This document shows, in pieces, positions 11,302-19,475 of a DNA stretch of 39,021 bases (the stretch's first letter is position 1; each line of letters starts with the position of its first letter). Source of the stretch: Pseudomonadota bacterium. GTDB lineage: Bacteria; Myxococcota_A; UBA796; GCA-2862545. The stretch is from NCBI GenBank assembly GCA_005797785.1, contig SYKL01000299.1:1-39021 (forward strand). The letters run 5' to 3'. The notes under the pieces are model-generated. The model worked only from the letters and a program-made list of their open reading frames with translations. It was not told the origin of the DNA and did not search any database. A program made the translations under genes and the position numbers.

Positions 11302-11328
11302 TTGACAGGGGGGCTGCGGTCCGATAAG
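11302..11328 (+). promoter_or_regulatory. Candidate sigma-70-type promoter upstream of the rpsP operon
   Basis: Exact TTGACA at 11302-11307 followed after 15 nt by GATAAG (11323-11328, 4/6 to TATAAT), 34 bp before the rpsP start. Spacer shorter than optimal. Confidence 0.35.
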
Positions 11329-11362
11329 CGGGCCCGTCGTCTATTCGTTTACGAGGAAAACC

Positions 11363-11620
11363 ATGGTCCGTATCCGGCTCACCCGCCTGGGCACCCACAA
11401 GCGCCCCTTCTACCGCGTCATCGTCGCGGATTCGCGCAAGGCTCGCGATGGTGCAAACATCGAATTGATCGGTCACTACGATCCACTGCCCGAAAACAAG
11501 GCGATCAAGATCGACCTCGATCGCGTGGACTACTGGCTGTCCGTGGGCGCTCGCCCATCGGAGACGGTGGAGCGCTTGATCAAGAAGGCGCGTGAAGCCG
11601 CCGCTGCCGGTCAGGCCTGA
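11363..11620 (+). CDS. rpsP: 30S ribosomal protein S16
   Basis: MVRIRLTRLGTHKRPFYRVIVADSRKARDG. Confidence 0.98.
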   Translation: MVRIRLTRLGTHKRPFYRVIVADSRKARDGANIELIGHYDPLPENKAIKIDLDRVDYWLSVGARPSETVERLIKKAREAAAAGQA

Positions 11621-11871
11621 TGCAGGACCTCGTATTTCATCTGGTCAAACCCATCGTGTCCAACCCTGACGAAGTCAAGGTCAACATGGTGGAGGGAGAA
11701 GCCACGGTGATGTTGGAGCTGTCGGTTCACGCCGACGACGTCTCCGCTGTCCAGGGCGAAAACGGGCGTACCCTGCGGTCGATTCGGAACATTCTCTCCG
11801 CTGCGGCGGGGCGACGCAAGGCGACGCTCGATCTCGTTCAAGAAGGCGCTGCCGCGGCGGACGAAGAATAG
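11620..11871 (+). CDS. khpA: KH-domain RNA-binding protein (KhpA/YlqC family)
   Basis: Small KH protein between rpsP and rimM; GENGRTLRSIRNILSAAAGRR; TGATG overlap with rpsP. Confidence 0.9.
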   Translation: MQDLVFHLVKPIVSNPDEVKVNMVEGEATVMLELSVHADDVSAVQGENGRTLRSIRNILSAAAGRRKATLDLVQEGAAAADEE

Positions 11872-11877
11872 CGTCGG

Positions 11878-12450
11878 TTGGGTGGGGGACTCAGTCGAAT
11901 GCGATCCCACCCCTGCCTTCGGCCATTGCCAGGAAACGGAAGCACCGATGATGAGGTCGAAATCGGCCTGATCTCCGGTGTTTTCGGCGTTAAAGGGGAA
12001 GTGCGTCTGTACTTGCACAACCCAGAGTCGGACACCTTTGCCGAGCCCACGCGCGCAGTGTTGATCGATCCGCAGGGCAATCGGTTTGAATGCAAGCTTT
12101 CCGCCAGGACGGGTGCGGGAAAGCGCATTCTCGGGCGGATCGAAGGTTTGGACGATCGCGATTTCGCGGAAACACTGAAAGACTGGCAGATTTGCGTTGC
12201 TGAAGCCGATCTTCCCGAAGTGGATGACGACGAATTCTACGTCTACGAATTGGTCGGAATGAGCGTTGTGATCGGCGCACAAGAGGTGGGGACTGTCGCA
12301 GTGGTGCACAACACCCCCGGGGGCGACCTGCTCGAGATCGCCGTCGGCAACGACGTACGGTTTGTGCCGATCGTAGAGCGTTTTGTCCAGGGCATCGACT
12401 TGGAGACTCGGCAGATTCGGCTGGTTGAGGACGCGCTGGAGGAGCCGTGA
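11878..12450 (+). CDS. rimM: 16S rRNA processing protein RimM
   Basis: IGLISGVFGVKGEVRLYLHNPESD and DDDEFYVYELVGMSV...; exact start uncertain (TTG 11878 or ATG 11899). Confidence 0.93.
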   Translation: MGGGLSRMRSHPCLRPLPGNGSTDDEVEIGLISGVFGVKGEVRLYLHNPESDTFAEPTRAVLIDPQGNRFECKLSARTGAGKRILGRIEGLDDRDFAETLKDWQICVAEADLPEVDDDEFYVYELVGMSVVIGAQEVGTVAVVHNTPGGDLLEIAVGNDVRFVPIVERFVQGIDLETRQIRLVEDALEEP

Positions 12451-13172
12451 GAGCCGGAGATGAAGCCGCGATCCCTCGGTTTGATGTGCTCACCCTCCAT
12501 CCCGAGATGGTGCGTGGTCCATTGTTGGGTTCGATCCTTGGCCGGGCGGTGGCGGACGGAAAGATCGCCATCCATGTTCACAATATCCGCGATTGGGCCG
12601 AAGGAAAACATCAGGTGGCCGACGATCATCCGTTTGGGGGTGGCGCGGGAATGGTGATGAAGGTGGACGTGGTGGCACGTGCGCTCGAGGCGGTGCGCGG
12701 TCAAGGACGAGTCCTACTGACATCTCCGGCAGGAAAGCCTTTTTCGCAGAATGATGCCATCCGCCTTTCCCGCGAAAAGCACGTGATTGTGTTGTGTGGG
12801 CACTACGAGGGCATCGATGCGCGGGTGGAAACCCTGGTGGATGAAGAAGTTTCTTTGGGCGATTTTGTGCTTACCGGGGGCGAGATCGCGGCTTCCGCGA
12901 TCGTCGACGCGGTGGCACGGTTGATTCCAGGGGTGCTCGGAAATTCAGAGTCTGCTGGCGAAGAATCCTTTGGGCAGGGTCTTCTGGAATACCCGCAATA
13001 CACCCGGCCGCGGGTGTGGCGGGACTTGGAGGTGCCGGAGGTTCTTTTATCGGGGCACCACGATCGGATAGCGAAATGGCGCCAACAACAGGCGGAAACG
13101 CGCACTCAAACGCGTCGGCCCGACCTGTGGGCCCGGTATTGCGGGGTTGACGTCGCGGGCAAAAAACAATAA
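12447..13172 (+). CDS. trmD: tRNA (guanine-N1)-methyltransferase TrmD
   Basis: DVLTLHPEMVRGPL, DDHPFGGGAGMVMK, LCGHYEGIDARV, SLGDFVLTGGEIAA, LLEYPQYTRP. Confidence 0.97.
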   Translation: MRAGDEAAIPRFDVLTLHPEMVRGPLLGSILGRAVADGKIAIHVHNIRDWAEGKHQVADDHPFGGGAGMVMKVDVVARALEAVRGQGRVLLTSPAGKPFSQNDAIRLSREKHVIVLCGHYEGIDARVETLVDEEVSLGDFVLTGGEIAASAIVDAVARLIPGVLGNSESAGEESFGQGLLEYPQYTRPRVWRDLEVPEVLLSGHHDRIAKWRQQQAETRTQTRRPDLWARYCGVDVAGKKQ

Positions 13173-13219
13173 GCGGCAGGGCCGTGTCCCCTCTACCGGG
13201 GCGTTGAGGATCTCTGATC

Positions 13220-13570
13220 ATGAACCTCCTTCAGACCATTGAAAGCGAAATGTTGGCCGCCCGCGAGCGCGCAGATGTCGACGTTCGCCCTGGCGATACC
13301 GTTCGCGTTCACGTACGCATTCAGGAAGGCGACAAGACCCGTACCCAGGCCTACGAAGGCACGGTTATCGGGATCAAGAAAGCCGGCTTCCGTTCTACCT
13401 TTACCGTGCGCAAGATTTCGTCCGGTGTGGGCGTAGAGCGTATTTTCCCCGCATCTTCGCCAAACTTGGCGAAGATCGAGGTTCTCGCTCGCCACAAGGT
13501 GCGCCGTGCAAAGCTCAATTACCTTCGCGATGTGAAGGGCAAGGCTGCACGTCTCAAGCCGCTGAGGTAG
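13220..13570 (+). CDS. rplS: 50S ribosomal protein L19
   Basis: [29 protein letters not shown]...[19 protein letters not shown]. Confidence 0.97.
   Translation: MNLLQTIESEMLAARERADVDVRPGDTVRVHVRIQEGDKTRTQAYEGTVIGIKKAGFRSTFTVRKISSGVGVERIFPASSPNLAKIEVLARHKVRRAKLNYLRDVKGKAARLKPLR
13453..13476. repeat. Near-perfect inverted repeat inside rplS
   Basis: ATCTTCGCCAA-AC-TTGGCGAAGAT: 11-bp arms separated by 2 nt. Confidence 0.85.
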
Positions 13571-13573
13571 TTT

Positions 13574-13954
13574 CTGTTCGACCAAAGCGGGCTTCGGCGT
13601 GCCGCCTACGAGCGTGGCGTCGAGGCGGAATCGCGGGTCGCGCAGGAATTGGAGCTCAAAGGTTGGGTTGTCCTCGCGCGCAATTGGCGCGGAGCGGGGG
13701 GCGAACTCGACCTTGTGGTGCGTCTCGGGGATAGGCTGAGGTTTGTGGAGGTCAAAGCCCGGATGCCGGACGACGACTCCGGGACCGACGCGATCGACGA
13801 ACCCAAACAGCGACGGTTGATCCGTGCTGCTGATGCTTGGCTTGCCGAAAATGGCGCGACGGACGACCTTGCGTTCTTGGTGGCTGTCGTATCCTTTAGT
13901 GAAAACGAGCGTTGGTCCATTGAATGGATGGATGACGCCTTCGACGGAGGGTGA
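13574..13954 (+). CDS. YraN/UPF0102 family nuclease-like protein, apparent CTG start
   Basis: LRRAAYERGVEAESRVAQELELKGWVVLARNWRGAGGELDLVVRLGDRLRFVEVKAR; conserved N-terminal helix lies upstream of the first TTG (13649), and there is no ATG/GTG/TTG between the rplS stop and that helix. Confidence 0.75.
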   Translation: MFDQSGLRRAAYERGVEAESRVAQELELKGWVVLARNWRGAGGELDLVVRLGDRLRFVEVKARMPDDDSGTDAIDEPKQRRLIRAADAWLAENGATDDLAFLVAVVSFSENERWSIEWMDDAFDGG

Positions 13955-13955
13955 G

Positions 13956-14768
13956 ATGCCGCTGTGGATTGTGGCGACTCCGATCGGGACCCTGGCCGAT
14001 TGCTCCCCTCGAGCCAAGCAAATTTTGGGTTCGGCTACGATGATCGCCGCGGAAGATACCCGCATGGCGCGGAAGCTGCTTACTGCTTTGGAGATCCCGG
14101 CACCTCCGTTGGTTGCGCTGCATGCGCACAACGAAGATCAGGCCTCGTCGAAAATCTTGGATGCGGCGGTCGACGGAGATCTGGTGCTGGTGAGCGATGC
14201 CGGTACCCCGGCGATCTCGGATCCGGGTGAGTTTTTGGTGATGGAGGCGCATCGTCGCGGAATTCAAGTGCTTTCGGTCCCCGGTCCGAGCGCGTTGGCG
14301 TCGGCGCTCGCGGCTTCTGGGATTCCTGCCATCCCATCTGCATTTCTGGGCTTTCCGCCACGGAAGGGGCGCGAAGGCTGGGTTCGCGAAGCGCTGGGCC
14401 GTTCGGACACGCTGGTGATGTATGAGGCGCCGACCCGGATCTCAGAGTTGGTGGCGCTGTTTGCCGAAAATGCGCCCGACCGAGAAGCGTGCATGTGCCG
14501 CGAAATCTCCAAAAAATTTGAGGAAAATCTCCGCATGCCATTGCCAAAATTGGCCGAAGAACTCTCTTCGCGCGAGAGTATTCGCGGAGAGTGCGTGCTG
14601 GTGATCGGTCCTGGGGCGGCTTTGGTGGAAACTCCCACGGCCCTCGCTGAAAATGCAGGGTTGAAGGACTTGGCGGGGGTATTGGCCGAAAGGTGCGGCG
14701 TATCCAAGAAAGAGGCATACTCCGCGCTCTTAGAGCTCGAACGCACGCTTAGCGGAGATCGAGCCTAG
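13956..14768 (+). CDS. rsmI: 16S rRNA (cytidine-2'-O)-methyltransferase RsmI
   Basis: MPLWIVATPIGTLADCSPRAKQIL...AAEDTRMARKLL...LVSDAGTPAISDPGEFLV...GFPPRKGR. Confidence 0.95.
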   Translation: MPLWIVATPIGTLADCSPRAKQILGSATMIAAEDTRMARKLLTALEIPAPPLVALHAHNEDQASSKILDAAVDGDLVLVSDAGTPAISDPGEFLVMEAHRRGIQVLSVPGPSALASALAASGIPAIPSAFLGFPPRKGREGWVREALGRSDTLVMYEAPTRISELVALFAENAPDREACMCREISKKFEENLRMPLPKLAEELSSRESIRGECVLVIGPGAALVETPTALAENAGLKDLAGVLAERCGVSKKEAYSALLELERTLSGDRA

Positions 14769-14823
14769 TACAGGTGCGGGCTGTCTGTGGAAATGGTAAA
14801 GCGATTTACGATTTGGTGGACAC

Positions 14824-16722
14824 ATGCACGCGCTGCAAATCATGGGTTTTTTGGGGCCGATTCTCGCCATGGTGGCCCTATTCGGCGTTGTTGGAGCGGT
14901 GGTTCTGGCCGTGTTTGTGGGCATCGGGTGGCGGCCACCGGCTTTTCTTTGGTGGATCGCGATCTTATCGGAGATGGCGATCGGGGCGATCGGCTTTGGG
15001 TATCAGGCCAAACAGGGCATAGCGGCGTTGGCGTATGTTGACCCGTCTATGGCGCCCGCGTTGGGAGCGATGGCGTACTCCGAAGCCAGTATGGTGTTGG
15101 CGGTAGCGCTATTTTTATCGGCGGCGCTGGCGATCCTTTCGGCAGTGCTGTTGTCGTTGGCGGCCGCTCTTAGTGCTGGTGAAACGACACAATGGACAGT
15201 GGTGGGCGCCCTTCCTGGCCCACTGCTGCTGCTTCTGACGCTCGGGGTTGCCGTTGTCGTTTGGCTGTTCATCGGCGAGGGACGAGGCCTGTTTATCGTG
15301 GGGTCATTGTTGGCCGCCTTGGGCGGAGGTGCGATTGCGCTGTTGCCGGCGGGACTGCGGGTTGGTGAAGAGCCGGCGGATGTGCTCCGAACCGCTGCAG
15401 CGCGAGCATCCGTTTCGGCATTGACGTGGGCGGGGGTCGTGTTTGCGGGTGTCGCTGGAGTACTGCTGGCGGATGGGAAACTGTTTGCCTCGGTGGCTGC
15501 ATCCGCCGAGCCCCTCCAAAAAGTGGTGTTCGTTGCGGCGCCGATGGTTGAGGTAGTGTTTTCGAAGCGGCTGTTGGTGGTTGGCGTGCTCGGAACGACC
15601 TTGGCTTGCGCCGCCAGTGGTCTCCGTATGGCACCGCAGCTCGGAAACGCTCGAGCATTTCTCGGCGCAGCAGGGACCTTTTTGATGGTTGGTGCCATGC
15701 TCGCCGCAACCGGCGGGGCGTGGTGGGTGGGAAATGAGCTACGAGAGCTGCCCTTGCAGCGGGGAGCGGTCGCGGTCTTGGCAGGGTTTCAAGGGCTTCC
15801 GGAGCCGGGTGATGGAGGGGAGCCCCTTCAGTCCACTTGTTTTGTGGCGTCATCCACAACAGGGTGGTCGATGTATCCAGCGGCAACGGATTTATCTGCC
15901 TGTCCGGCGGGTTCTGCGACATTACCGTTGGTCACAGAGGTTGCGTTGGCTCTGAAGGCCGACCGCCCGGCGGCAACCATTGCGCAGGAACGCTGGTCCA
16001 CTGGGGAAAAGAGGCTGAGAGTCGTCACTCGTGCCATACCGTTGAACGAAGAACTAGGTCAATGGCACCCTTTGCTGAAGGTGCTGCCGTTTGGCGAGGA
16101 GACGTTGCTCTGGAAACCGCAGGGATCACCTCCAGAGCAGATCATGTTGTTGGAACGTGTGGATGGAGCCGTTTTGGTCGCACCATCCGGAACCTACCCA
16201 TTGGCGAGCCTCGACGAGGTGCGCACGGTCGGCACCGACGGGGATTGGGCGGCTGCGGTTCGGATCGTGATGGTGCCAGGCGAACAATGGACAATACAGC
16301 AGGTGATTTCGACCTGTGCGCAAGTTCGGGCGCGGGCGGGTTTCGGCACTGAGTGCGGATTGCAGCACGAGCCCGCCCTCTTGCAGGTTGCTGCTCCGGA
16401 ACCTGACGTCGAGGTGTCGTCGTCAAAAAGGAGCCGCACCGACGCCATGAGCCAGCCGGCGGTGCGCGAAGGGATCGAGGCCTCAAAGGGCCATTTTCAA
16501 TACTGTTATGAGCGACAGCTCAAGCGCAATCCGGAACTTCGAGGGCGGGTGACTCTGGACTGGTCGATCGATGACGGTCGGGTGACACGCGCATTGGTCA
16601 GCTCAAACTCTACGAAAAATGCGGACCTTGGCGACTGCCTCGTCGATCAGATGAAGCGGCTGAAGTTTGGGTCGGGGGTGACCACTGACGTGGGTTACAG
16701 CTTCGTGTTTTCGCCCGGCTAA
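14824..16722 (+). CDS. Multi-pass membrane protein with AgmX/PglI-type C-terminal domain
   Basis: Many hydrophobic segments followed by VREGIEASKGHFQYCYERQLKRNPELRGRVTLDWSIDDGRV...LGDCLVDQMKRLKF. Confidence 0.8.
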   Translation: MHALQIMGFLGPILAMVALFGVVGAVVLAVFVGIGWRPPAFLWWIAILSEMAIGAIGFGYQAKQGIAALAYVDPSMAPALGAMAYSEASMVLAVALFLSAALAILSAVLLSLAAALSAGETTQWTVVGALPGPLLLLLTLGVAVVVWLFIGEGRGLFIVGSLLAALGGGAIALLPAGLRVGEEPADVLRTAAARASVSALTWAGVVFAGVAGVLLADGKLFASVAASAEPLQKVVFVAAPMVEVVFSKRLLVVGVLGTTLACAASGLRMAPQLGNARAFLGAAGTFLMVGAMLAATGGAWWVGNELRELPLQRGAVAVLAGFQGLPEPGDGGEPLQSTCFVASSTTGWSMYPAATDLSACPAGSATLPLVTEVALALKADRPAATIAQERWSTGEKRLRVVTRAIPLNEELGQWHPLLKVLPFGEETLLWKPQGSPPEQIMLLERVDGAVLVAPSGTYPLASLDEVRTVGTDGDWAAAVRIVMVPGEQWTIQQVISTCAQVRARAGFGTECGLQHEPALLQVAAPEPDVEVSSSKRSRTDAMSQPAVREGIEASKGHFQYCYERQLKRNPELRGRVTLDWSIDDGRVTRALVSSNSTKNADLGDCLVDQMKRLKFGSGVTTDVGYSFVFSPG

Positions 16723-16742
16723 CGCTCGTTGCGAGCGAGTTA
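16720..16742. other. Hairpin overlapping the stop codon at the left border of the biosynthetic locus
   Basis: TAACGCTCG-TTG-CGAGCGAGTTA: 6-bp stem plus 3 further pairs across a 2-nt bulge; no U-tract follows. Confidence 0.4.
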
Positions 16743-16821
16743 GAAATCTCACGGATTCCTGGTCGGACGTTCTGTGCTCGTTCTCGGGTTGTGGTTAATC
16801 GAGCATGCCCGGGAGGCCAGT

Positions 16822-17070
16822 GTGGAATTGCGGTCGGCGGTAAAAGAGTTGATTGTACGCGTGCTTCAATTGGAGGGCGTGCGACCTGAAGACATCGAGG
16901 ATCAGGGGCGGCTTTTTGGCGGCGGATTGGGACTCGACTCGGTGGACGCGTTGGAGCTTGCGATTCACATCGAAGAACAATTCAAGGTGAAGATGCCCGA
17001 GGATGAAACGGCACGGCAAGCGTTTGCGTCGGTGGCTTCGATTGCGGCGTACATTGAGGCGCATCGATGA
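16822..17070 (+). CDS. Acyl carrier protein (ACP 1)
   Basis: Phosphopantetheine site GLGLDSVDALELAIHIEEQF; GTG start 16822 preceded by GGGAGG at 16811-16816. Confidence 0.9.
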   Translation: MELRSAVKELIVRVLQLEGVRPEDIEDQGRLFGGGLGLDSVDALELAIHIEEQFKVKMPEDETARQAFASVASIAAYIEAHR

Positions 17071-18254
17071 ACGCAGACGTGGTGATCCTTGGCGCCGGAC
17101 CGACCGGATGTGCGTTGGGAACGTACCTTCGTCGACGAGGGGCCTCGGTCACTCTGGTGGAGGCGGTGGAACGGCCGGAGAGCGTCGTGGGCGAGTCCAT
17201 GTTGCCGTGTTCAAGCCTCGTTTTCGAAGAATGTGGCCTTGATATGTCAAGGTACATGGTCAAACACGGGGCGGTGTTCTGTCGAAATGGCGAAGGCGTC
17301 CGGTTCGACTTTTCAGAGGCGGAAGCTCCACAGTGGACCTATGCGTGGCAAGTACAGCGCGAGGTGTTCGACCTTCAGTGGCGCGAAGTGGCACGCCAAG
17401 CCGGGTGTCGGCTGGTGTTCGCCAAAGCGTTGGACGTCGATGTCGATCAGGGTCGATTGAGTACGAGCGAAGGGGATTTGTTCGGGGACCGGATCATCGA
17501 CGCCGGCGGCCGTCAAATGTGGTTGTCGAGCAAGTTGCGGTTGCGAGCCGGTGATCAGAACCTCCGAAACTCGGCGGTCGGAACTCGCTATTCTGGCGTG
17601 AAGTCGGTCGGTATCGACCAACCTGGGGACATCACCATCTGCTCGATTCCCGCAGGATGGATCTGGATTATTCCGTTTGGTGGGGGACTGGCGAGCGTCG
17701 GCGTCGTGATGACGCCGAATTGCGCCCTCAAAGGAACCTCGGAAGAACGCCTGCTTGGGGCGATTGCGATGTCGCCGGACGCCCAGGCGCGTTTGGACGG
17801 GGCCACCCGTGTGTTACCGCATCGTGGTTTGCAGGATTTTACCGCGACTTCGAGCACCTTCTATGGTGACAAGTTTGCCCTGTGCGGCGATGCCGCGACC
17901 TTCATCGACCCCGTGTTTTCCAGCGGCGTGCTGTTGGGATTGCACGGTGCACGCGGGCTGGCCGCGGCGTTGGACGGAGGAGATTTAGCGGCGTGGGAAA
18001 ATGAATATCGTGAAGGGGCCTCGGTATTTCGTAAAGTGATTGACCATTGGTACGCCGATGACTTCATGACGTTGGCGTTGGTTCCTGCACAATACCAAAA
18101 GCCCTACATTCGTCGAGGGATCGTCAGCCTGCTCGCCGGCGACGTCTTCGATCCAGCGAAGAAGTCGCCTCGGTCGATGGCCGATCGCATGCCCCATCTC
18201 GCCGCCCTGGTTCGCACCCATGGCCTGCTGCCAAGTGCGGATGGTCACGCGTGA
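17067..18254 (+). CDS. FAD-dependent oxidoreductase of the flavin-dependent halogenase-like family
   Basis: GAGPTG dinucleotide motif, VVGESMLP, and WIWIIP (matches WxWxIP) at 17658-17675; GDAATFIDPVFSSG. Confidence 0.85.
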   Translation: MNADVVILGAGPTGCALGTYLRRRGASVTLVEAVERPESVVGESMLPCSSLVFEECGLDMSRYMVKHGAVFCRNGEGVRFDFSEAEAPQWTYAWQVQREVFDLQWREVARQAGCRLVFAKALDVDVDQGRLSTSEGDLFGDRIIDAGGRQMWLSSKLRLRAGDQNLRNSAVGTRYSGVKSVGIDQPGDITICSIPAGWIWIIPFGGGLASVGVVMTPNCALKGTSEERLLGAIAMSPDAQARLDGATRVLPHRGLQDFTATSSTFYGDKFALCGDAATFIDPVFSSGVLLGLHGARGLAAALDGGDLAAWENEYREGASVFRKVIDHWYADDFMTLALVPAQYQKPYIRRGIVSLLAGDVFDPAKKSPRSMADRMPHLAALVRTHGLLPSADGHA

Positions 18255-18724
18255 TGACGCGCCAAGAACCTCTGCCTTCGGCCAGTCCATGGCGAAGAGC
18301 GTGGGTGTGGGTTCGGGCGTTGTTCAGCGCGCACCTCTCTCCCGAGTCGTTGGCGGAGGCCGTCGCGGTCGGCGTTTTTATCGGATGTTTGCCCATCTTT
18401 GGGTTGCATCTTGGCGCGTGTATTTTAGTGGCCAGGTGGAGAAAGCTCAATCAACCCATCGTTTACGCCGCGGCGAACATTTCGAATCCTTTCTTTGCGC
18501 CATTCTTGGTCGGTGCGGAGGTAGGGATCGGTGAAACTCTCCGTTATGGGCGGGTTTGGCGCGATGGGACCCTAAGCGGCACCGTCTGGGAGATGGCGCA
18601 AGCGGCGCCGGATCTGTTGATCAGTGGCCTTTTGGGAAGCGTCATACTTGGCTTGGTGCTTGCGATTTTGGCCTACGGATCCGTTTGGGCGATCGCGCAT
18701 TGGCGGGCGCATGGTCCCCGCTGA
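18251..18724 (+). CDS. DUF2062 family membrane protein
   Basis: LSPESLAEAVAVGVFIGCLPIFGLHLGACILVARWRKLNQPIVYAAANISNPFFAPFLVGAEVGIGE pattern. Confidence 0.75.
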   Translation: MMTRQEPLPSASPWRRAWVWVRALFSAHLSPESLAEAVAVGVFIGCLPIFGLHLGACILVARWRKLNQPIVYAAANISNPFFAPFLVGAEVGIGETLRYGRVWRDGTLSGTVWEMAQAAPDLLISGLLGSVILGLVLAILAYGSVWAIAHWRAHGPR

Positions 18725-19475
18725 ACGACGTTTCTTTGCAGCTTTGATCACGGGATGGGGAGTTGCGGCCCTTCTTGCCTCGCAATCGGTGTTCATCGGG
18801 GCGGCGCTGGCGTTGACCGTCCTGTTGGCGCTGGGAGCCTTGTTGGCACTCGGTAGCGCGCGACCGGAACTTCAGTGGTTTGGAACTGTGGTTTCACGTT
18901 CTAAGCACCCCAACCGCATTGCGTTGACCATCGACGATGGGCCGGATCCCGCGACGACACCGCTTTTTCTTGAGATTCTCGCCAAGCACGGCGCGCACGC
19001 TACTTTCTTTTTGCTTACAGACCGAGCCGCAAAATATCCAGCATTGGTTCGGCAGATTGCCGACCAAGGGCACGAAATTGGGCTTCATGGCCTTCGTCAT
19101 GAGGCGGCCATCGCCTGGTGTAGTCCGCGGGAGGGGGCACGATGGCTCCGGGAAGGCCTCCAAGGCCTCCAGGACCTCGGGGTCGATGCGGTGCCATGGT
19201 TTCGCCCCCCGTTCGGGGTGGTGAGCCCCAGGACCTTTCTAGCGGCCGCTGAGGCTGCGCTGGGTGTGGCGTGGTGTTCAATTCGAACGGGGGATGGGGT
19301 AGCGGTCGATGTGCTGCGGTTTCGCAAGCGCGCCCTCGCGGCGAGAGGTGGGGATGTGGTCCTAATGCACGACGGAAATGCTACAACGATCGCCGAGTTA
19401 CCGTCGATTCTCACCGCTTGGACATCCGCAGGTTTTGAGATCACCGGCTTCGATCGAGCGCAGGAGGCCGATTGA
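18711..19475 (+). CDS. Polysaccharide deacetylase family protein (NodB-like), membrane anchored
   Basis: IALTIDDGPDPATTPLFLEILAKHGAHATFFLLTDRAAKYPALVRQIADQGHEIGLHGLRHE; FRPPFG; VLMHDGN. Confidence 0.92.
   Translation: MVPAERRFFAALITGWGVAALLASQSVFIGAALALTVLLALGALLALGSARPELQWFGTVVSRSKHPNRIALTIDDGPDPATTPLFLEILAKHGAHATFFLLTDRAAKYPALVRQIADQGHEIGLHGLRHEAAIAWCSPREGARWLREGLQGLQDLGVDAVPWFRPPFGVVSPRTFLAAAEAALGVAWCSIRTGDGVAVDVLRFRKRALAARGGDVVLMHDGNATTIAELPSILTAWTSAGFEITGFDRAQEAD

Noticed and set aside
13193-14131. 312-aa minus-strand ORF across rplS, yraN and rsmI
   Set aside because: Spans three conserved genes on the opposite strand; no family signature.
19153-19170. Tandem GGCCTCCA repeats in the deacetylase gene
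   Set aside because: Two short copies encoding LQGLQ; consistent with codon usage, not a repeat array.
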